From Boswellia sacra (lineage: Eukaryota; Streptophyta; Magnoliopsida; Sapindales; Burseraceae), in contig SNVD02005095.1 of NCBI GenBank assembly GCA_013180625.2, positions 151,453-215,452 on the forward strand: 64,000 nucleotides of DNA. Reading direction: 5' to 3'. Positions 45,501 through 58,828 of the stretch are shown piece by piece. Position 1 is the first letter of the stretch. The number at the start of each line of letters is the position of its first letter. The notes beneath the pieces were generated by a model, which searched no databases, was not told where the DNA came from, and saw nothing but the letters and a program-made list of their open reading frames with translations. The position numbers and the translations under genes were made by a program.

Positions 45501-47421
45501 ACAAAACAGCAAAGCATTTCGAGTTTACAATCTGAGAACTGAGATAGTCATGGAATCTGCAAATGTAGTATTTGATGATCTGGACGATTATGCAAAGCAC
45601 TCACAAGAGGAAAGCATAACCAGCTTCACAGATGATATAGAGAAGTCAGATTCAGACAACAACAATAAAGAAGATTCTGTTATGAAAGAGGAAACAGCTG
45701 CTATTACACTCGACATAACAGTAACATCTGACAACTCAGATTTGAACAGAAATTCAATCAGGAATGAAGATGAAAAGAAAGATCTAGCCAGATGGATTCA
45801 GAAGGCACATCCAACAAGTTCTATCATTGGAACACCAGATGGCATGATGAAAACTCGAAGCAAGGTAAGAAATCAGGTTAGATTTGCATGTTATGTTTCT
45901 TTAGTTAAACCAAAAAATGTGAAAGAAACCTTAAAAGAAGATGTTTGGATTCAAGCCATGCAAGATGAACTTAATCAGTTTAAATGAAATGAAGTATGAG
46001 AATTAGTTCCTAGGCCAGAAAATGCAAACGTCATTGGAATTAAATGGATATTCAAAAACAAAACTGATGAAAGTGGACAGGTAGTAAGAAATAAGGCTAG
46101 GCTAGTTGCACAAGGTTATACACAAGTAGAAGGCATAGACTTTGATGACCTTTGCACCAGTAGCTAGACTTAAGTCAATCAGATTACTACTTGCAATTGC
46201 TTGTTTGCTTGATTTTAAATTGTACCAAATGGATGTTAAAACAACATTTTTAAATGGCTATCCCAACGAAAAAGTTTTTGTTGAACAGCATAAAGGTTTT
46301 GAAGATCCTAAACATCCTGATTTTGTGTACAAATTGCACAAAGCTTTGTATGGTTTGAAACAAGCTCCTAGAGCTTGGTATGAAAGGTTGACAAACTTTT
46401 TGATCAACAGAGGTTATAAGAGAGGCATCAATGATAAGACTTTGTTTATCAAACATGCATCTAACTATTTTATTGTTGCTCAAATATATGTTGATGACAT
46501 TGTTTTCGGATCAACTAACAAAAGCAAAACTAATGAGTTTATTAAGTTGATGCAGCAAGAGTTTGAGATGAGCATGGTAGGAAAATTAAATTTCTTTCTT
46601 GAATTGCAGGTTAAGCAAATGAATGATGGGATATTCATATCTCAATCAAAATATGTTAAAAACCTTGTAAAGAAATTTGGGCTTGAGAATGCAAAACCAT
46701 TGAAAACTCCTATCAGTACTAATCTTAAACTTTCAAAAGACAATGCAGGAAAAGATGTTGATGCAAGTTTGTATAGAATTATCATTGGCAGTTTGTTATA
46801 TCTCACAGCAAGTATACCAGACTTGTGCTTTAATGTAGGACTTTGTGCAAGATTTCAAGCAAATCCAAAGGAATCACATCTTACAACAGCTAAGAGAATC
46901 ATCAGGTATGTTCATGGAACACATGATTATGGAATATGGTTTTCTAAAGATACAAATGATTATCTTGAAGGGTTTGGTGATGCTGATTGGGCAGGAAATG
47001 CAGATGACAGAAAAAGTACTTCAGGAGGTTGTTTTATCTTGGTACTAACTTGGTTTCATGGCACAACAAAAAGTAAAATTCTATTTCTTTGTCTACTGCT
47101 GAAGCCGAATACATAGCAGCAGAGAGTTGTTACACACAACTATTATGGATGAAGCAAATGTTGAGTGATTATGGTATTGAACAAAAGCCTATAACTGTGT
47201 TTTATGATAATATTAGTGCTATAAATATTTCCAAAAATCCTGTTCAACATTCTAGAACAAAACACATTGACATAAGATACCATTTTATAAGGAAACTAGT
47301 AGAGTCTAAGGTGATACACATTGAACACATCTCCACTGATAGACAATTAGCTGACTTGTTCACTAAGGCATTGGATACAACAAGATTTAAAAATCTAAGA
47401 AAAGCCTTAGGCATCTGTTAG
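42558..47421 (+). pseudogene. gag-pol of the Sirevirus-like element, broken
   Basis: Recognisable in order are copia-type gag (PPILDHSNYSYW at about 42580), a coiled-coil stretch (43690-43960), CCHC knuckles at 43445-43486 and 44168-44209, protease DSGCSRHM (44357), GAG-pre-integrase LWHKKLGHLNY (44712), integrase core (about 44900-45400), reverse transcriptase with YVDD (46487-46498) and RNase H with STAEAEY to the end. Breaks: the only start ATG (42559) is out of frame with gag; stops at 42962, 44594, 44929, 44995, 45985 and 45997; frame changes near 44860, 46140 and 47045-47090. It cannot make a full polyprotein. Confidence 0.9.
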
Positions 47422-47971
47422 TTATCTGAATAAACACTGCTTACTGTTATGTTATTTGTATCTGCAATATCATAAGTTTTCTTCTAATTAAGCATGTGTG
47501 AGTTGTGATATAAAAAATTGTGTAAATGATAAAATACTGGTTTAAAATAAAAAATACAGAGAGGGCTATCAGTATATGATGTGTGAAAGCCATCCATTGA
47601 GAGTAACTTCATTGTATCTAGGAAATATGGTGAGGTCACCCACTCAAATAGAAAAGGGCTACCTCTATACATGTGTGAAAGCTACTTTATTTATTTATAA
47701 AATTCACATTGAGACTAACTTTTGTGCGTTTAGGAAGCATGCTCAAGTTGATCACTCAATTGGATTAAGTGATAAATTAAAAAGTAAATAAAACAGCTCT
47801 AACATATGCTTTCTTAGAATGATTCATATGATATTCAGATGTTGTTGTTATGTTATTGTTAACTATTTTCTGTTATGTTTTTCTTAACATACGATGCTCT
47901 TTGTGCTTACCCGAAATTTGATTTTCTTGTGTTTTCATGTGTCAAAAATGCCATGTTAGCATTATTGAATT

Positions 47972-50634
47972 GAGGGGGAGAAGTTTTAGTGGTGGAAATC
48001 CTAATTCTATTAGATTCCTTATTCTAATGGGAATCAAATTTTGAATTTTTTCATTAAATGTCAGTTATGAAACGGTTTTTGGAAAAGCAATTAACATTAA
48101 TTTTTTTGTTAAAAACAAAATTTTTTAAATCAGCCTAGTATATTACGAAATTGCTTAGGGCTTCTCCTGTTCATATCATACTCCCACAATAGTTTCTCCA
48201 TTGTCCCTCGTACTGTTTCTCTTCTTGTTCTGAGAACTTTGTGCAGATTACAAACCCTAACAATGGCGACGAACATAGAATCCTCAAAATCCACCAGTTC
48301 TTCATCTTCTTAGAGCGACTCCAGTTAAAATAGGAGTGACAGTGCACCATCATTTCCAACGTAACAAGCACATGCAGAGATCGTTGTTGATCCCGCCATG
48401 ATTGAGGATGAGCAAGTTCCAGTGAAGAAGATGAAAGATAAAGTTAAGCCAAAGTACAATAAGTTTCTCACAGCCAACATCAAACAGAAGTTCGTGAAGT
48501 ATACTTCACAAAGTAAGTTACAGATGGAAAGGCCGGTAAAACTTATTGATTTCAACTCCTATGGCCTGAGTGAGTTGCTTGAGTCTATATACTGGACTCG
48601 TACGGTAAACAACTTCCTACCCTCTGTGAAGTTTTTAATTCAAGAATTCTATGCCAATATCTCAACTGCCATTGATGATCCGAAAAGTTTTCATTATCAC
48701 AAAGTTTATTGTAGAGGAAAGTTTGTGAAATTCTCTTCGAATGTCATAAACACTTTTCTGGATATTCCTATAGGCAGTTTGCATTCTTTAGATGAGGAAT
48801 TTAACATGGTTGAAGTGATTAAGGAATTGACTGGTAGAACAGCCATTGAATGGAAACCGAGAGATGGTATATACCAGCAATATCTTAGGAAGAAGTATAG
48901 AGTGATGCATAAGATTGTACAGTTCAATTGGCTTCCCTCTTCCCATCAAAATCAAGTTCGGGAAGATAGAGTCAAATTTTTGTACTGCTTAGGCACCAAT
49001 CGACCAATCAATTTTGGTTTGCTAGCCTATAGGATGATAGTTCAGATAGGTCCATATCATTCTGACTATCACTTGCTTGTGTTTCCTTGCTTGATTCAAG
49101 GAATTTCAGCACAGAATTGTGTTCCTATTAGTCCTAGGAACATACTGAAATCCTATCAAAATCAATTACAAAGGGCTTTCTACTTTGATTGCATGATAAG
49201 TCTAACTTACCTGCACCTGAACCAAAGCCAAAGAGAGTTAGAAAAAATCAGATGAAAAATGTTGAAGAACAACTTGTGTTGATAAATTCTGCCTTGACTG
49301 AGATTGTGCAGGATTTGAAGGAAATCAAAGCAAACAGCATGCTTTGGAGGCAAAATTTACAGGACATTCTGGTACTAAAGAAACGCCACAGCCAATTGAA
49401 ACTGAGAATGTGGTTCCTGAGAAGTCAACTGAGCAAATACCAGAACCAGAAGCACCATTGCCTGCAGAAGCTGAACAAATTCCTGCAGCAGGACAAACTA
49501 CACCAACTGCTGTTGAGACAGACATAACAGCCGAGAAACAGCAGAAGCAAAAGAAAATCAAGAAGAAAATTGATTCCGCAGCTCCAACATTGCGAGATGA
49601 ATCACTGTCAAATGAACCAACACAAGTTAAATCCGAGACAAAACTGTCTTCACCACCTGCTGATCACAATGAATCTCATGTTTCTTCAATCCCAGAAGCA
49701 GAGCATCATGATTCACCACCACCTGAAGCTCCAACCTCATCACCTGCAGCACAACCTGAGGAAGAACACATTCAGGCATCTTCTCCTGCTGAAGAAACAA
49801 CTGCACCAGCCATATCTCTACCACCTCCTATTGAAGAAGAGTCCCTGGTTCCTACTCAACAACCTACTGTTGAGTTACCCACAATAGAAACCAGTGCAGA
49901 GCGACTTGAGAAGGAGATTTATAGAGTTGTAGTTGAAGTCACTGCCACCTCTTTTGAAACAGTTGCAGAGCCACCTGCTCCTGAGGCTTCTGAGCAGCCA
50001 ACTCCTACCATAACCAGGAACAGATATAAAGAGAAGGCTGGTAGATTCAAGAAGCATCCTGGCAGTTCATCTTCCCCTCTTGTTCGAAAGTCACCACGAC
50101 TTCGTTAAGTGCTTTTGGCACTTGTGCTGAAATCAAGGGGGAGAAGGAGTTGATATTTTTTTTTGATATCTGATATAACTATTTTTTTTTGTTAACTCTG
50201 TTCTGTCTGTTTGACTGTTTGATGTTTTTGTTACTACTGATGAGATGTAAGTAAGGAGTAAGGGGGAGTAAGATCTAGTAAGACTATTTTTTATGCTTTG
50301 TGATGCTTTATGTTTTTACTGTGTTTGTGTTATCTTGATTTGATGAATGTTTTGCTCAGATGTTTTTGCTCTGATCATGATCTGATTGCATTTTTGATCT
50401 GATTGCATTGTTGTTTGACAAGTTTGTCAAACTTCATTTTGTTTGCAGGATATACATATTCAGACAATGTTCTGTTATGAGAATTGTAACAGTGCACTGG
50501 TTAATTCTTCACACATGATATTTTCTGTTTGCTATTTCATGATAGCTTATTGTTGTAATTGACTTATCATGTGTGATTTTCTTTGATCAGAAACAGTTTG
50601 CTGTTTTCATCACAAGTTGCCAAAAAGGGGGAGA
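47972..50634 (+). other. four polypurine-tract-like motifs (gggggaga type)
   Basis: gaggggga-gaag at 47972-47982, aaggggga-gaagga at 50135-50149, aaggggga-gta at 50260-50270 and aaaaaggggga-gat at 50622-50634. The last directly precedes the 3' LTR and is the expected plus-strand primer. Repeated copies of the tract between pol and the 3' LTR are a known Sirevirus trait. Confidence 0.75.
48263..50108 (+). pseudogene. third ORF of the Sirevirus-like element (env-like position), broken
   Basis: It starts at ATG 48263 (MATNIESSKS) and runs in frame to about 49255 except for stops at 48311, 48326 and 48362. Frame changes near 49190 and 49340 are needed to reach the last part, ending at 50106-50108. 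The first half contains FLIQEFYANI and YCRGKFVKFSSNVINTFL, which resemble the putative plant transposon protein domain seen in many plant repeats. A charged, probably coiled-coil part follows, then a Pro/Glu/Thr-rich tail ending in a basic patch (RKSPRLR). No signal peptide or convincing fusion segment is visible, so its position is env-like but an envelope function is not supported. Confidence 0.75.
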
Positions 50635-50635
50635 T

Positions 50636-51508
50636 TGTTGGTGTCAACGTGCATGTGTCATGCACATGATGAAATTTGTCCAACTTGTGATAAACAAGAA
50701 TATTATTTCGTTTCTTATTTTACTATTTTTAGAATTATATTTTAGGAAGTATTTGATTTATAATAAATATCTCTTTAGATTAGGATATAGTATCTTGTAT
50801 CCTAATTAGAATAGGAAAATATTTATTTATCCTAATTTCTTTAAGAGTTTAATTATATTCATTCCTATTTTATTTCTACTAATCCTAATATGATTTTGAT
50901 TAGAATTTTTTCAGGATTTCTAGGAGATTTCATCCAGGCATACCACTATATATATACAAAGTTATTTCTACATAACGGGTATGCTGATTATGTGGTGTGT
51001 TGTGTGAGTTTTTGTTTCGGCATTCCAACAACAAAAGAAGAGAGCTTCAACGCAAAGAGGAATGCTTCTTTGATTTGATTCTTTGAGTCTTTGATTCATG
51101 TATGTGAGGTAGAAATCGTACATAAGTTGTTGATTGGGTCTGTGTGAGTTAGTAGACACTTGGGATAACTTGCAGGTTAAGTGTTTATGTAATTCAACGT
51201 CAGACGTCGTTGTTATGTATAACTTAATAGCGTGTTGTTAAGTTATCTGCGACAAAGAGTGGGCAGTGTCACTAGAGTTTAAGATCATGACGGGATTTTG
51301 TTTTACAAAGATTAAGTCAGTGTGTGAGAGTGAGTTAGCACTGTAAAAGATCTTAAAGATTGTACAAACAAGAACTTAGTGAATTGTAGCTCTATAGCTG
51401 TCCGTGGATGTAGGTTTTATAACGGAACCACGTAAAAATCCTCCCGTGCCGATTTACATTAAAGTTTACTGTTATATGTTTTATAACTGCATACTTCCAA
51501 AACTCTCA
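50636..51508 (+). repeat. 3' LTR of the Sirevirus-like element
   Basis: 873 bp, TGTTGGTG...CTCTCA, followed by the aaagc target duplication. The match to the 5' LTR extends along the whole length. Confidence 0.93.
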
Positions 51509-51513
51509 AAAGC

Positions 51514-52116
51514 TAACATAATGATTTAATAATTGCTTAAATGAAAGTACTTCTAATATGGTTTTCTTTAAGTTTCTTCGATATCTTATATAAAAAATTG
51601 GGTTGAAATTGATAGGATAATAACACTCTGTTCTTTTATGAATCCAAATCCTGTTTTCTGTACTGCACATTTTCCAATGCAATTTACATTTAATTTCAAC
51701 CACATATTCTTTTCAAAATTCAAAATAATTCAAAATTAATCACATATTCCTAAATTCAATTGAAAACAAAAATACTGAATTCATAAAAGAATACATCTTA
51801 AACAACCTTTTCAGAGTAGTTTATTTTCATCATTAATGCAATAGATGTGGTTCATGGCAATTCACACCAAGTCTAGGATGATAAAATTCCATGCAATTTA
51901 AATATTCATGCTCACCTATTATTTTAATTTCTTTAATATATTTTGTAAATTTATAAAAGGACGATTCCACATTTACAATTAACCTAGACAACGTGACACA
52001 ATCTCATTGAAGGTGGTTGCCACATCATCATTATGGTCTTCTTTATTTATCATTACATTTTATTAATCCAATAATATTTCACAACTTTAGATTTTATAGA
52101 CTTAATATGTGTTGAT
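51514..52116. other. intergenic, nothing recognised
   Basis: AT-rich with no coding signal or recognised repeat. Confidence 0.5.
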
Positions 52117-53530
52117 TGTAGTAAAAAAAATATCCCCTGGGCCCCCCGAGAGATTCAACATTACAAATTGCCCCTTAAAATTCACGTAAAAGCTTAGTTG
52201 TCTGCCAGAAAGCTGAGTTGGCAGGGTTAAATCTATGAAAACCCTATATTACCCTTAATCATTTTAATTTATATAAACTAAATAATAAAAGAGTGTGATA
52301 AAATAATTATTTAATTACAAGCAAAATTAAAAAAAAAAAAAAAATTTCTAGAGCATCCTCCCTCGCTAAATCCCAGACCATCTCCATTCTCTCTGACGAA
52401 GTAGACAATCTATCCCTCTTCCGTAATGCGTCTGTCCAGCTCATCAAACTCACCCACCCTTACCAGCTCTTCCAGAAACCGGTTCATACTTGCCAAGAGA
52501 ACAGTGCGTGGCGCACCCTCACTCATCTCTGCCGAACGCAGGCTCTGCATCTTTTCGTATAGCCACAACCAATAGAACATGAAATTCAACATCACAGGAA
52601 ACTAGATAACCATCTTTCAACCTTTTTTTTTTGTTTGGAATCAAAAACCAATCACAGGAAATTAGAAACCCATCAAATTCAACTCCAAAGTCAAGCCGAA
52701 AAATCCGCAGCCATACCACTATTGCCATGGCAGGCCGTTTGAAGCAGCGCCACAACACCACAGCCACAGCCCCACAGCATACCAGAATTGTACACAACAC
52801 CTCACCAAAATTGCTCCACCTCAATCGCACCCAAACCCACTTCATGCACCACCAATTGCACTACCACAATCACAACCATTACCCACTGCACAACCACAGT
52901 TGAACCCACTGCACACAACCACTACAATCAACTCCCTCATCGACACAAACACCCCTAAATCGCCGCAATTCCACACCACACAACAAACCCACAAGCCTAA
53001 AAAACCCATTGCCACTAATTTCTGATGAATGTGGGAAAAAAAATTGAAAGAAGCTTGAGAATGTTGAGGTAGCGCGAGCCTCTGATGTAGGTGGGGAAGT
53101 TGGAGAGGAGCAAGTGGTGGACGTTGGTGGGGTTGGCAGTGCAGATGCCATGGGGGAGGTTGAGTAAGGTGTTGACTTGAAAGAGTTGAAGATGGGTTTT
53201 GGGAAAGGAAGTCTGCTACCCAGTCGTGGAAGCGGCAGTGGTTAAGGAGGAAGGCTGCGAGGTTTTCGATCATGGGGTAGGACTGTGGAGATGTGATTTT
53301 GGTTGGAGAATGAGAAGTCAAGAAGAAGAAGAAGCGGTGTTGGAGAGGAGGCGTGGCTGATTTTAGTTTAAAGAAATAAAATTTTATTTTTTTAATTATT
53401 AATTTAATTAAAATATTAAATAAAAATTATTTATTTATTTTATATTTTTTAAAATTATTAATTTTTAATTATCATTTTTCAGAGATAAAAATTAAAGGGT
53501 AATTTATAATATCTGATTTATCAAAGAAAC
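52117..53530. other. CA/GT-rich block between AT-rich arms, possible non-autonomous DNA transposon
   Basis: A locally GC-richer, CA-repeat-like core (about 52330-53370) is bracketed by very AT-rich arms. The outer parts share weak inverted similarity (attacaaattgccccttaaaatt versus the inverse of aaattaaagggtaatttata). Frames such as 53321-52842 on the minus strand encode low-complexity His/Pro/Ser peptides. This is typical of Mutator-like non-autonomous elements, but no clean TIR or 9-bp duplication was established, so the call is tentative. Confidence 0.3.
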
Positions 53531-54599
53531 TTTTATTTTCACTTAACTTAGAAATAATTATCCCTCTAAAATCTAAAATTATCGTTGTTATTATTGTTGA
53601 CAAAGAGATTATAACATGTCCCATCGCTTACATTAATCTAAATTCCATCAATTAATTAATTTTATAACTTTTTATTTGTACTTTCTATTGATAAATAACA
53701 AACATTTGGTGAAAATTCAAGCTGAAACGTCTAATTCATCATAATTCATAGGGGTAATATTATATATATTAACCGTTTATAGGTTCAATTTAATAAAATA
53801 CCAAAACTGAATTAAATTATTGTTCAGTGATAATTGGACCATAAGATAGGGTCCGTCATCATGTTAATTCATGGACAAACAAATTACGCGTCTTACAATT
53901 TGATTGTATTAACTGTTTCCATGAATAATATGTATATATATTTATTTGTCCCTTATTTTCTTTATCTTTTCTTATAAAAGAATAATGATCTATATGATAT
54001 ATTAGGAACTATGTTTAATCAATTTTTTTCCATTATATATTGATCAATCTTATTTTTTAAAAAAATTTACAAAAAAAAAGTTTAATTACGTGATATATTG
54101 GAGGAAACTAACAAATACAATGAATCCACGAGATGAATAATAAAAAATAAAATAGGAGAATTTAAATGTTTCAAACAATTTGTGATCAATATGTGGGAGT
54201 GCTTTTCATCAGAGTAATACTTTACCTCATTATTTTATACTGATGCACATTGAATCATGACACATAAAATTTTTATATTTAATAAAAAGAAAAATATAAT
54301 AACTTTTTAAATTTCTTCCTCCCATTCTTTCAGCTCTCCCTCTCTCTGTCCTGATCCTCGATCCCAGTTTTTCTTTTATTTTTCTTTGTTTTCTTATCGA
54401 AGGTTTTTTAATTGAGTTACTTTAAAACAAAATATATTATTTTATTTAAAATAAAGGTTTTTTTTCTTTGTTAGACCGGAAACTTTGACTTCTAAAAATA
54501 TGAAAATAATAATAATAATAAACAATCAAAATTCCCGAAACTATAATTAAAAAGCGGATAATTTATAATTTCTAAAGTATAAAAGAGTAAATGGGTAAT
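53531..54599. other. AT-rich intergenic, nothing recognised
   Basis: Long AT-rich stretch with homopolymers and no coding signal. Confidence 0.5.
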
Positions 54600-55500
54600 A
54601 TAAATAATATAATTATTTGATATTCCACTCCACCACACCGCCAACCCATCCTCCTCCCACAACCATCACCCCACCACAACGACGATGCCTCCTTACACCA
54701 GCATCACCGCCACCAACAAACACAACCACACACCAAAAATAGCCACAACAAACCCACACAAAAACGATTGCACCATCCACATGACATGCCAATAACAGCC
54801 GCCAACACCTATCTCACCACCAGCCACAACCAATCAGCCTCCCCACAAACCCCTTGCACACCCCATCTCCCCAGAATATCGAATCTAAAAATACGTTCCC
54901 AAATCAAATAGTGCTACATGTTTCACCATCGATTCACCTTTCAATTACAAAACAATTCCCCGGCAAACCCACCACAACCATTGTTCTACGCATAGTGCCA
55001 CCACGACACCGCTTCCCCCATGCAAACCCTAACAGGCTAACACTGACAATTCGCAAATCCCAGCAGCCACCGCACGACAAAAGCAACATCGCCAGCCGCT
55101 TCACAAAGCCACCACGGTAACATCACCAGTAGCCACACCCAAATCCCAGCTTCACGACACCGCTACAACTCTTCTTATTTCATAAGTTCCCTCCCCCTCT
55201 ATCCACAGATTCAACCATCATAACCACAACGGTAGGATTTACTTTCACACACGGTGGCGCCTCTATTTAATCGAAAAAAATTAAGAAAGCAGAGAGGAGA
55301 TGAGAGTGCGGAGGGGAGAAAGTATACAAAGCGCAGAGGAGAGGAGGAGGGTGATAAGGGGGGCGAGAGCGCAGGAGAAATAGGAGCGTGAGGAGAGAGA
55401 ATTTTGTTGTTGTTTTTTTTTTAATTATTAAATGAGATTAAAGATAATTAGGTATAATATAAAGATTCATTAAAGGTGAAATTGGAATGTTATTAGTTTG
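54600..55500. other. second CA-rich block, possibly related to 52117-53530
   Basis: A plus-strand CA/CCA-rich core (54630-55250) passes into a GA-rich part (55280-55400) and an AT-rich arm. Composition resembles the block at 52.3-53.4 kb. The 88-codon frame at 54854 is low-complexity and not considered a gene. Confidence 0.3.
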
Positions 55501-55798
55501 ATACTGTTATTAATGATCTTACATGCAATTAGGTGGCAACCGAACTATCTTGAACTTAACGGTCGTTTTTTAATTACCCAAAAAAAACCGTTTAAATGTA
55601 AAAGAAGAAAATTTGGGAAAAGAGGATAAAAGGAGAGAGTAAGAAGGAGAACTAGAGTATGCCATCGTTTACTATTATTGTTTTTTTTTTATTGAGTACA
55701 TATTTTTATTTTGTTGATTAGATCAAACCAAATAATTTATTATTATATTATTTTTAATAAGATAAATGAGTTAAAATAGTATTTCCGCAAAAGATTTG

Positions 55799-56180
55799 TG
55801 TTATGGCCATAATAATATTGGGCCTTAATTAAATCTAATACAGTAAGCCCATTACTGAAGCCTATTATTTGGGCATATTATCTGGGTCTCATAATGACTC
55901 CTCATAATATATATATAAACCATCCATATTCTTACTCAAGGTATGCACACTTTTCTGAACTCATTCTCTCTCTAAATTTTCTTTGCTTTTGAGAGCTTCT
56001 CTCTCTAGGAAATTCTCCTAGAAAATTCCGGAGTGCCGGAAACTAACTTGAGCGTCGGAGGGTTTTCGCCGGCACCACCGCCGGTACCCCTGACTATTTT
56101 TCTTTGTTCTCAGGATTGGACCCGACGTACAATTCAAGCTCCGACCAACTTCCCCGCCGTCTGGAAATCGTGCATCAACA
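55799..56180 (+). repeat. 5' LTR of a Tat-like Ty3/gypsy element
   Basis: It starts tgttatggcc and ends catcaaca. A TATA-like atatatatataaac lies near 55907. It is followed immediately by attggcgccgtctgtggg, a primer-binding site of the TGGCGCCG class. The start is chosen by the TG rule only, because the matching 3' LTR is not in the window. Confidence 0.65.
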
Positions 56181-56255
56181 ATTGGCGCCGTCTGTGGGAA
56201 CGACAATCTAAGCCTCTTTGGTTGTTACTCCCATCCGAACATAATCAAACACATC

Positions 56256-58763
56256 ATGAGTCACGCATCCCAACACTCAACCTCCCAGGAAGTTGACGAA
56301 GAAATCAAAGTAGAAGCCCCTCCTCGACGTCGAAGGGTAGTTGATACTGGGAGAGCTTTAGTAACATCCTCTAGGATGGCCTTTAATCCCAAGCAACCCC
56401 GACTTCTACCTAGGAGACCAAAGAAAGGCAAGACGAGTCGATTGACTACTATGGAGCATACCATGCGAAATTTTGGTGAGCAAATGAACCGCATGGTGAC
56501 CATGTTCAATCAAGCTTTTGGACAGAGTACTCAACAGGCTGAAAATGCTGCTGGAAACACCCCAAGGAATGCTATGATGGTAGCTAATGTCCCAACTGAT
56601 GTCGGTGGATATACTGACCTGGTCGCCTAGAGCACTGGATTACCTCTCCAGCAGGTCATTCAACCAAATCTTTCCCATCCTATTGTTCAGGGAGGAGATG
56701 GTCGCCCAAAGATCCCTTGTCCTCCACTCATCATATCTGAACAACGATTGGAAGTAGTAGATCTTCGTCACTCTTTAAATAAAAAGCGTCATACAAGTGT
56801 CGAGCAAGGACCAAAAGGAAGTAATGTTGATCAGCCAGCCTATTCTTATCATGGTCCTTACGCTCCAAGGGGCAACTTCCAATCACAAAGAAATCGTCCC
56901 AACTCACCACCTAGAAGTAAATATCATCGCCCAGATGTTATTCCAACTGATGTCTCAGAAGAGGAAACATCAGATAATCATTATGCGAAATTCAAGTGAG
57001 AAATGGATGAGAAAATTCATAAACTGGAGAAGTTGATTAAGTGTTCAGAAGGAGAAGAGGATGGTTGTCCATAATGGGAATCACCCTTTTCTGAAGATAT
57101 TCTAAGGGAAAGATACCCGTACGGATTTCGGATGCCACAACTTGAGCTTTACCAAGGGACAACTGACCCCTGAGAGCATTTAGACTCTTTTGTTTCTCAT
57201 ATGAAGATACAAGGGGTCTCAGGAGCAATAATGTATAGAACTTTCTCTCTTACCCTTGGAGAATCAGCTAAGCAATGGTATAGGAGGTTACCAGCCTCAT
57301 CCATCTCCAGCTTTGATGAGCTTGCTCGTAGTTTTCTCACACACTTTAGCAATATGAAAACAAGAAGTCGACCAGCACAGAGCCTTCTTTCAATCAAGCA
57401 GGGTCGTAATGAATCACTCCGTGCATTCTTGGACAGGTACCAGCGGGAGGTTGCTCGAGTGGATCTATTTAATGATGGTTATGCTATGCAAGGTCTGGTC
57501 CAAGGAATCAAAGGGGAGCTCCCTCTAGCATGGGAATTCTCTGTTAACCTTCCACGCACGTACCAAGAAGCATTAGCAAGGATCTCTAGCCATGCCGATG
57601 CAGAGGAGATTTTTCAAGCAAATTACCCTGGGCAAACTCCAGTGACGCCTAATTCCTCACGTGCAGATAGACGACCATATGACGATCACAGAAGAGAACA
57701 TCATGATAGAAATCGGAGGTCAACCTCAGATCGACGCTCCGCGCAAGATAAATTTAAAAATGATCGTCTCTTGTTGCAAGGGCCATCCATCCAACCCCGC
57801 CAAGAGCCTAATGATCGACCCCAAAAGGAGCACCGTACTTTCATATTACTTAACATGCCACAGCATGATATCTTGAAAGAAATCAAAGATAAGGGACTAC
57901 TGAAAGAACATGCCCCCTTACGGTCGAATCCAAAAGCAAGAGATAAGAGAAAGTTTTGTCATTTTCACCGGGCTCATGGTCATAACACTGCAGATTGCTT
58001 TGAACTGAGGAGACAAATCGAGGGTCTTATCAAGGATGGCCAGCTACAAGAATACATTTATCGACCCCCTGAACCATCCAACAAGAATGACAAAGGGAAG
58101 GAACCATTAGAAGAAGTAGCCACAATTTTTAGGGGAGTAGTGGCTGGTTCGAGTTCCCAAGCCTGGAGGCACCTAGCTAGACAAGCAAGATATGACCTCC
58201 CTCGCCACGAAGTCAACTTGACAGCCTCCTCCACCAATGTTAGGGATCGTGATGTTATCTCTTTTTCATCTCAAGATGCGCAGGGCATCCATCATCCTCA
58301 TTGTGATGCCTTGGTCCTCACAGTAATTGTGGCCAATAAAAAGCTACGAAGAGTATTGATTGACAACGGGAGCTCAGCTGACATAATGTCGTTGGATGCA
58401 TTTGATCGATTGGGTCTTAATCGTAAAGATATGAAAGACATCCAAACTTCTCTGATAGGATTTGCTGGAGGAAAAGTTATTCCCGAAGGAGTAATTTCAT
58501 TATCGGTGACCTTGGGAGAAGGTTCCCTACAGACAACCAAGATGGTGAACTTTCTCGTAGTAGATCATTTGGGTGTTTATAACGCCATTCTTGGACGGCC
58601 ATCACTTTACGACTTCAAAGCAGTGATGGGTGTCTATCATCATGTCTTGAAGTTTCCAACACCTTCGGGGATAGGAGAAGTTAGAGGAGAACAGCGAGCC
58701 TCTCAAGAATGCTACAACTTGGCTTTTAAAGAGAAGGCACATAAGCTATTGATGATTCGATGA
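56256..58763 (+). pseudogene. gag-protease of the Tat-like element, four in-frame stops
   Basis: One reading frame runs from ATG 56256 to the stop at 58761-58763 but contains stops at 56628, 56997, 57072 and 57171. The longest open part is 57201-58763 (520 codons). Visible are a retrotransposon-gag domain (AKQWYRRLP, LARSFLTHF), a His/Cys cluster FCHFHRAHGHNTADC typical of Tat gag, and an aspartic protease region with LIDNGSSADIM (D at about 58361) and AILGRPSLYD. No single-base indel is needed, so decay is by point mutation. Confidence 0.85.
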
Positions 58764-58828
58764 GAACCTTCCGTGGGCATAAGCTAAGTGGGCAAGTACT
58801 ACCAAGTACTCGAGATCCCACTGATGGA

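Larger units (their letters stand above)
41604..51508 (+). mobile_element. Sirevirus-like Ty1/copia retrotransposon, decayed, TSD aaagc
   Basis: This 9905-bp element lies between aaagc at 41599-41603 and 51509-51513. The order is 5' LTR, Met-type primer site, gag with two CCHC knuckles, protease, integrase, RT, RNase H, a separate third coding region, several polypurine-like motifs and 3' LTR. Integrase before RT makes it Ty1/copia. The large gag, the second CCHC before the protease, the repeated gggggaga motifs and the extra downstream ORF point to the Sirevirus (SIRE/Maximus) lineage. By eye the LTRs are about 95% identical, so it is older than the chromovirus. All coding parts have stops or frameshifts. 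Confidence 0.92.

Noticed and set aside
47484..47791. Short frames between pol and the third ORF of the Sirevirus-like element
   Set aside because: No copia-domain similarity; this is the non-coding spacer with the first polypurine-like motif.
52631..53321. Frames of 90-159 codons on both strands as a possible plant gene (for example a PPR-like N-terminus)
   Set aside because: Composition is low-complexity, no PPR or other domain motif repeats, and both strands are open because of the CA bias.
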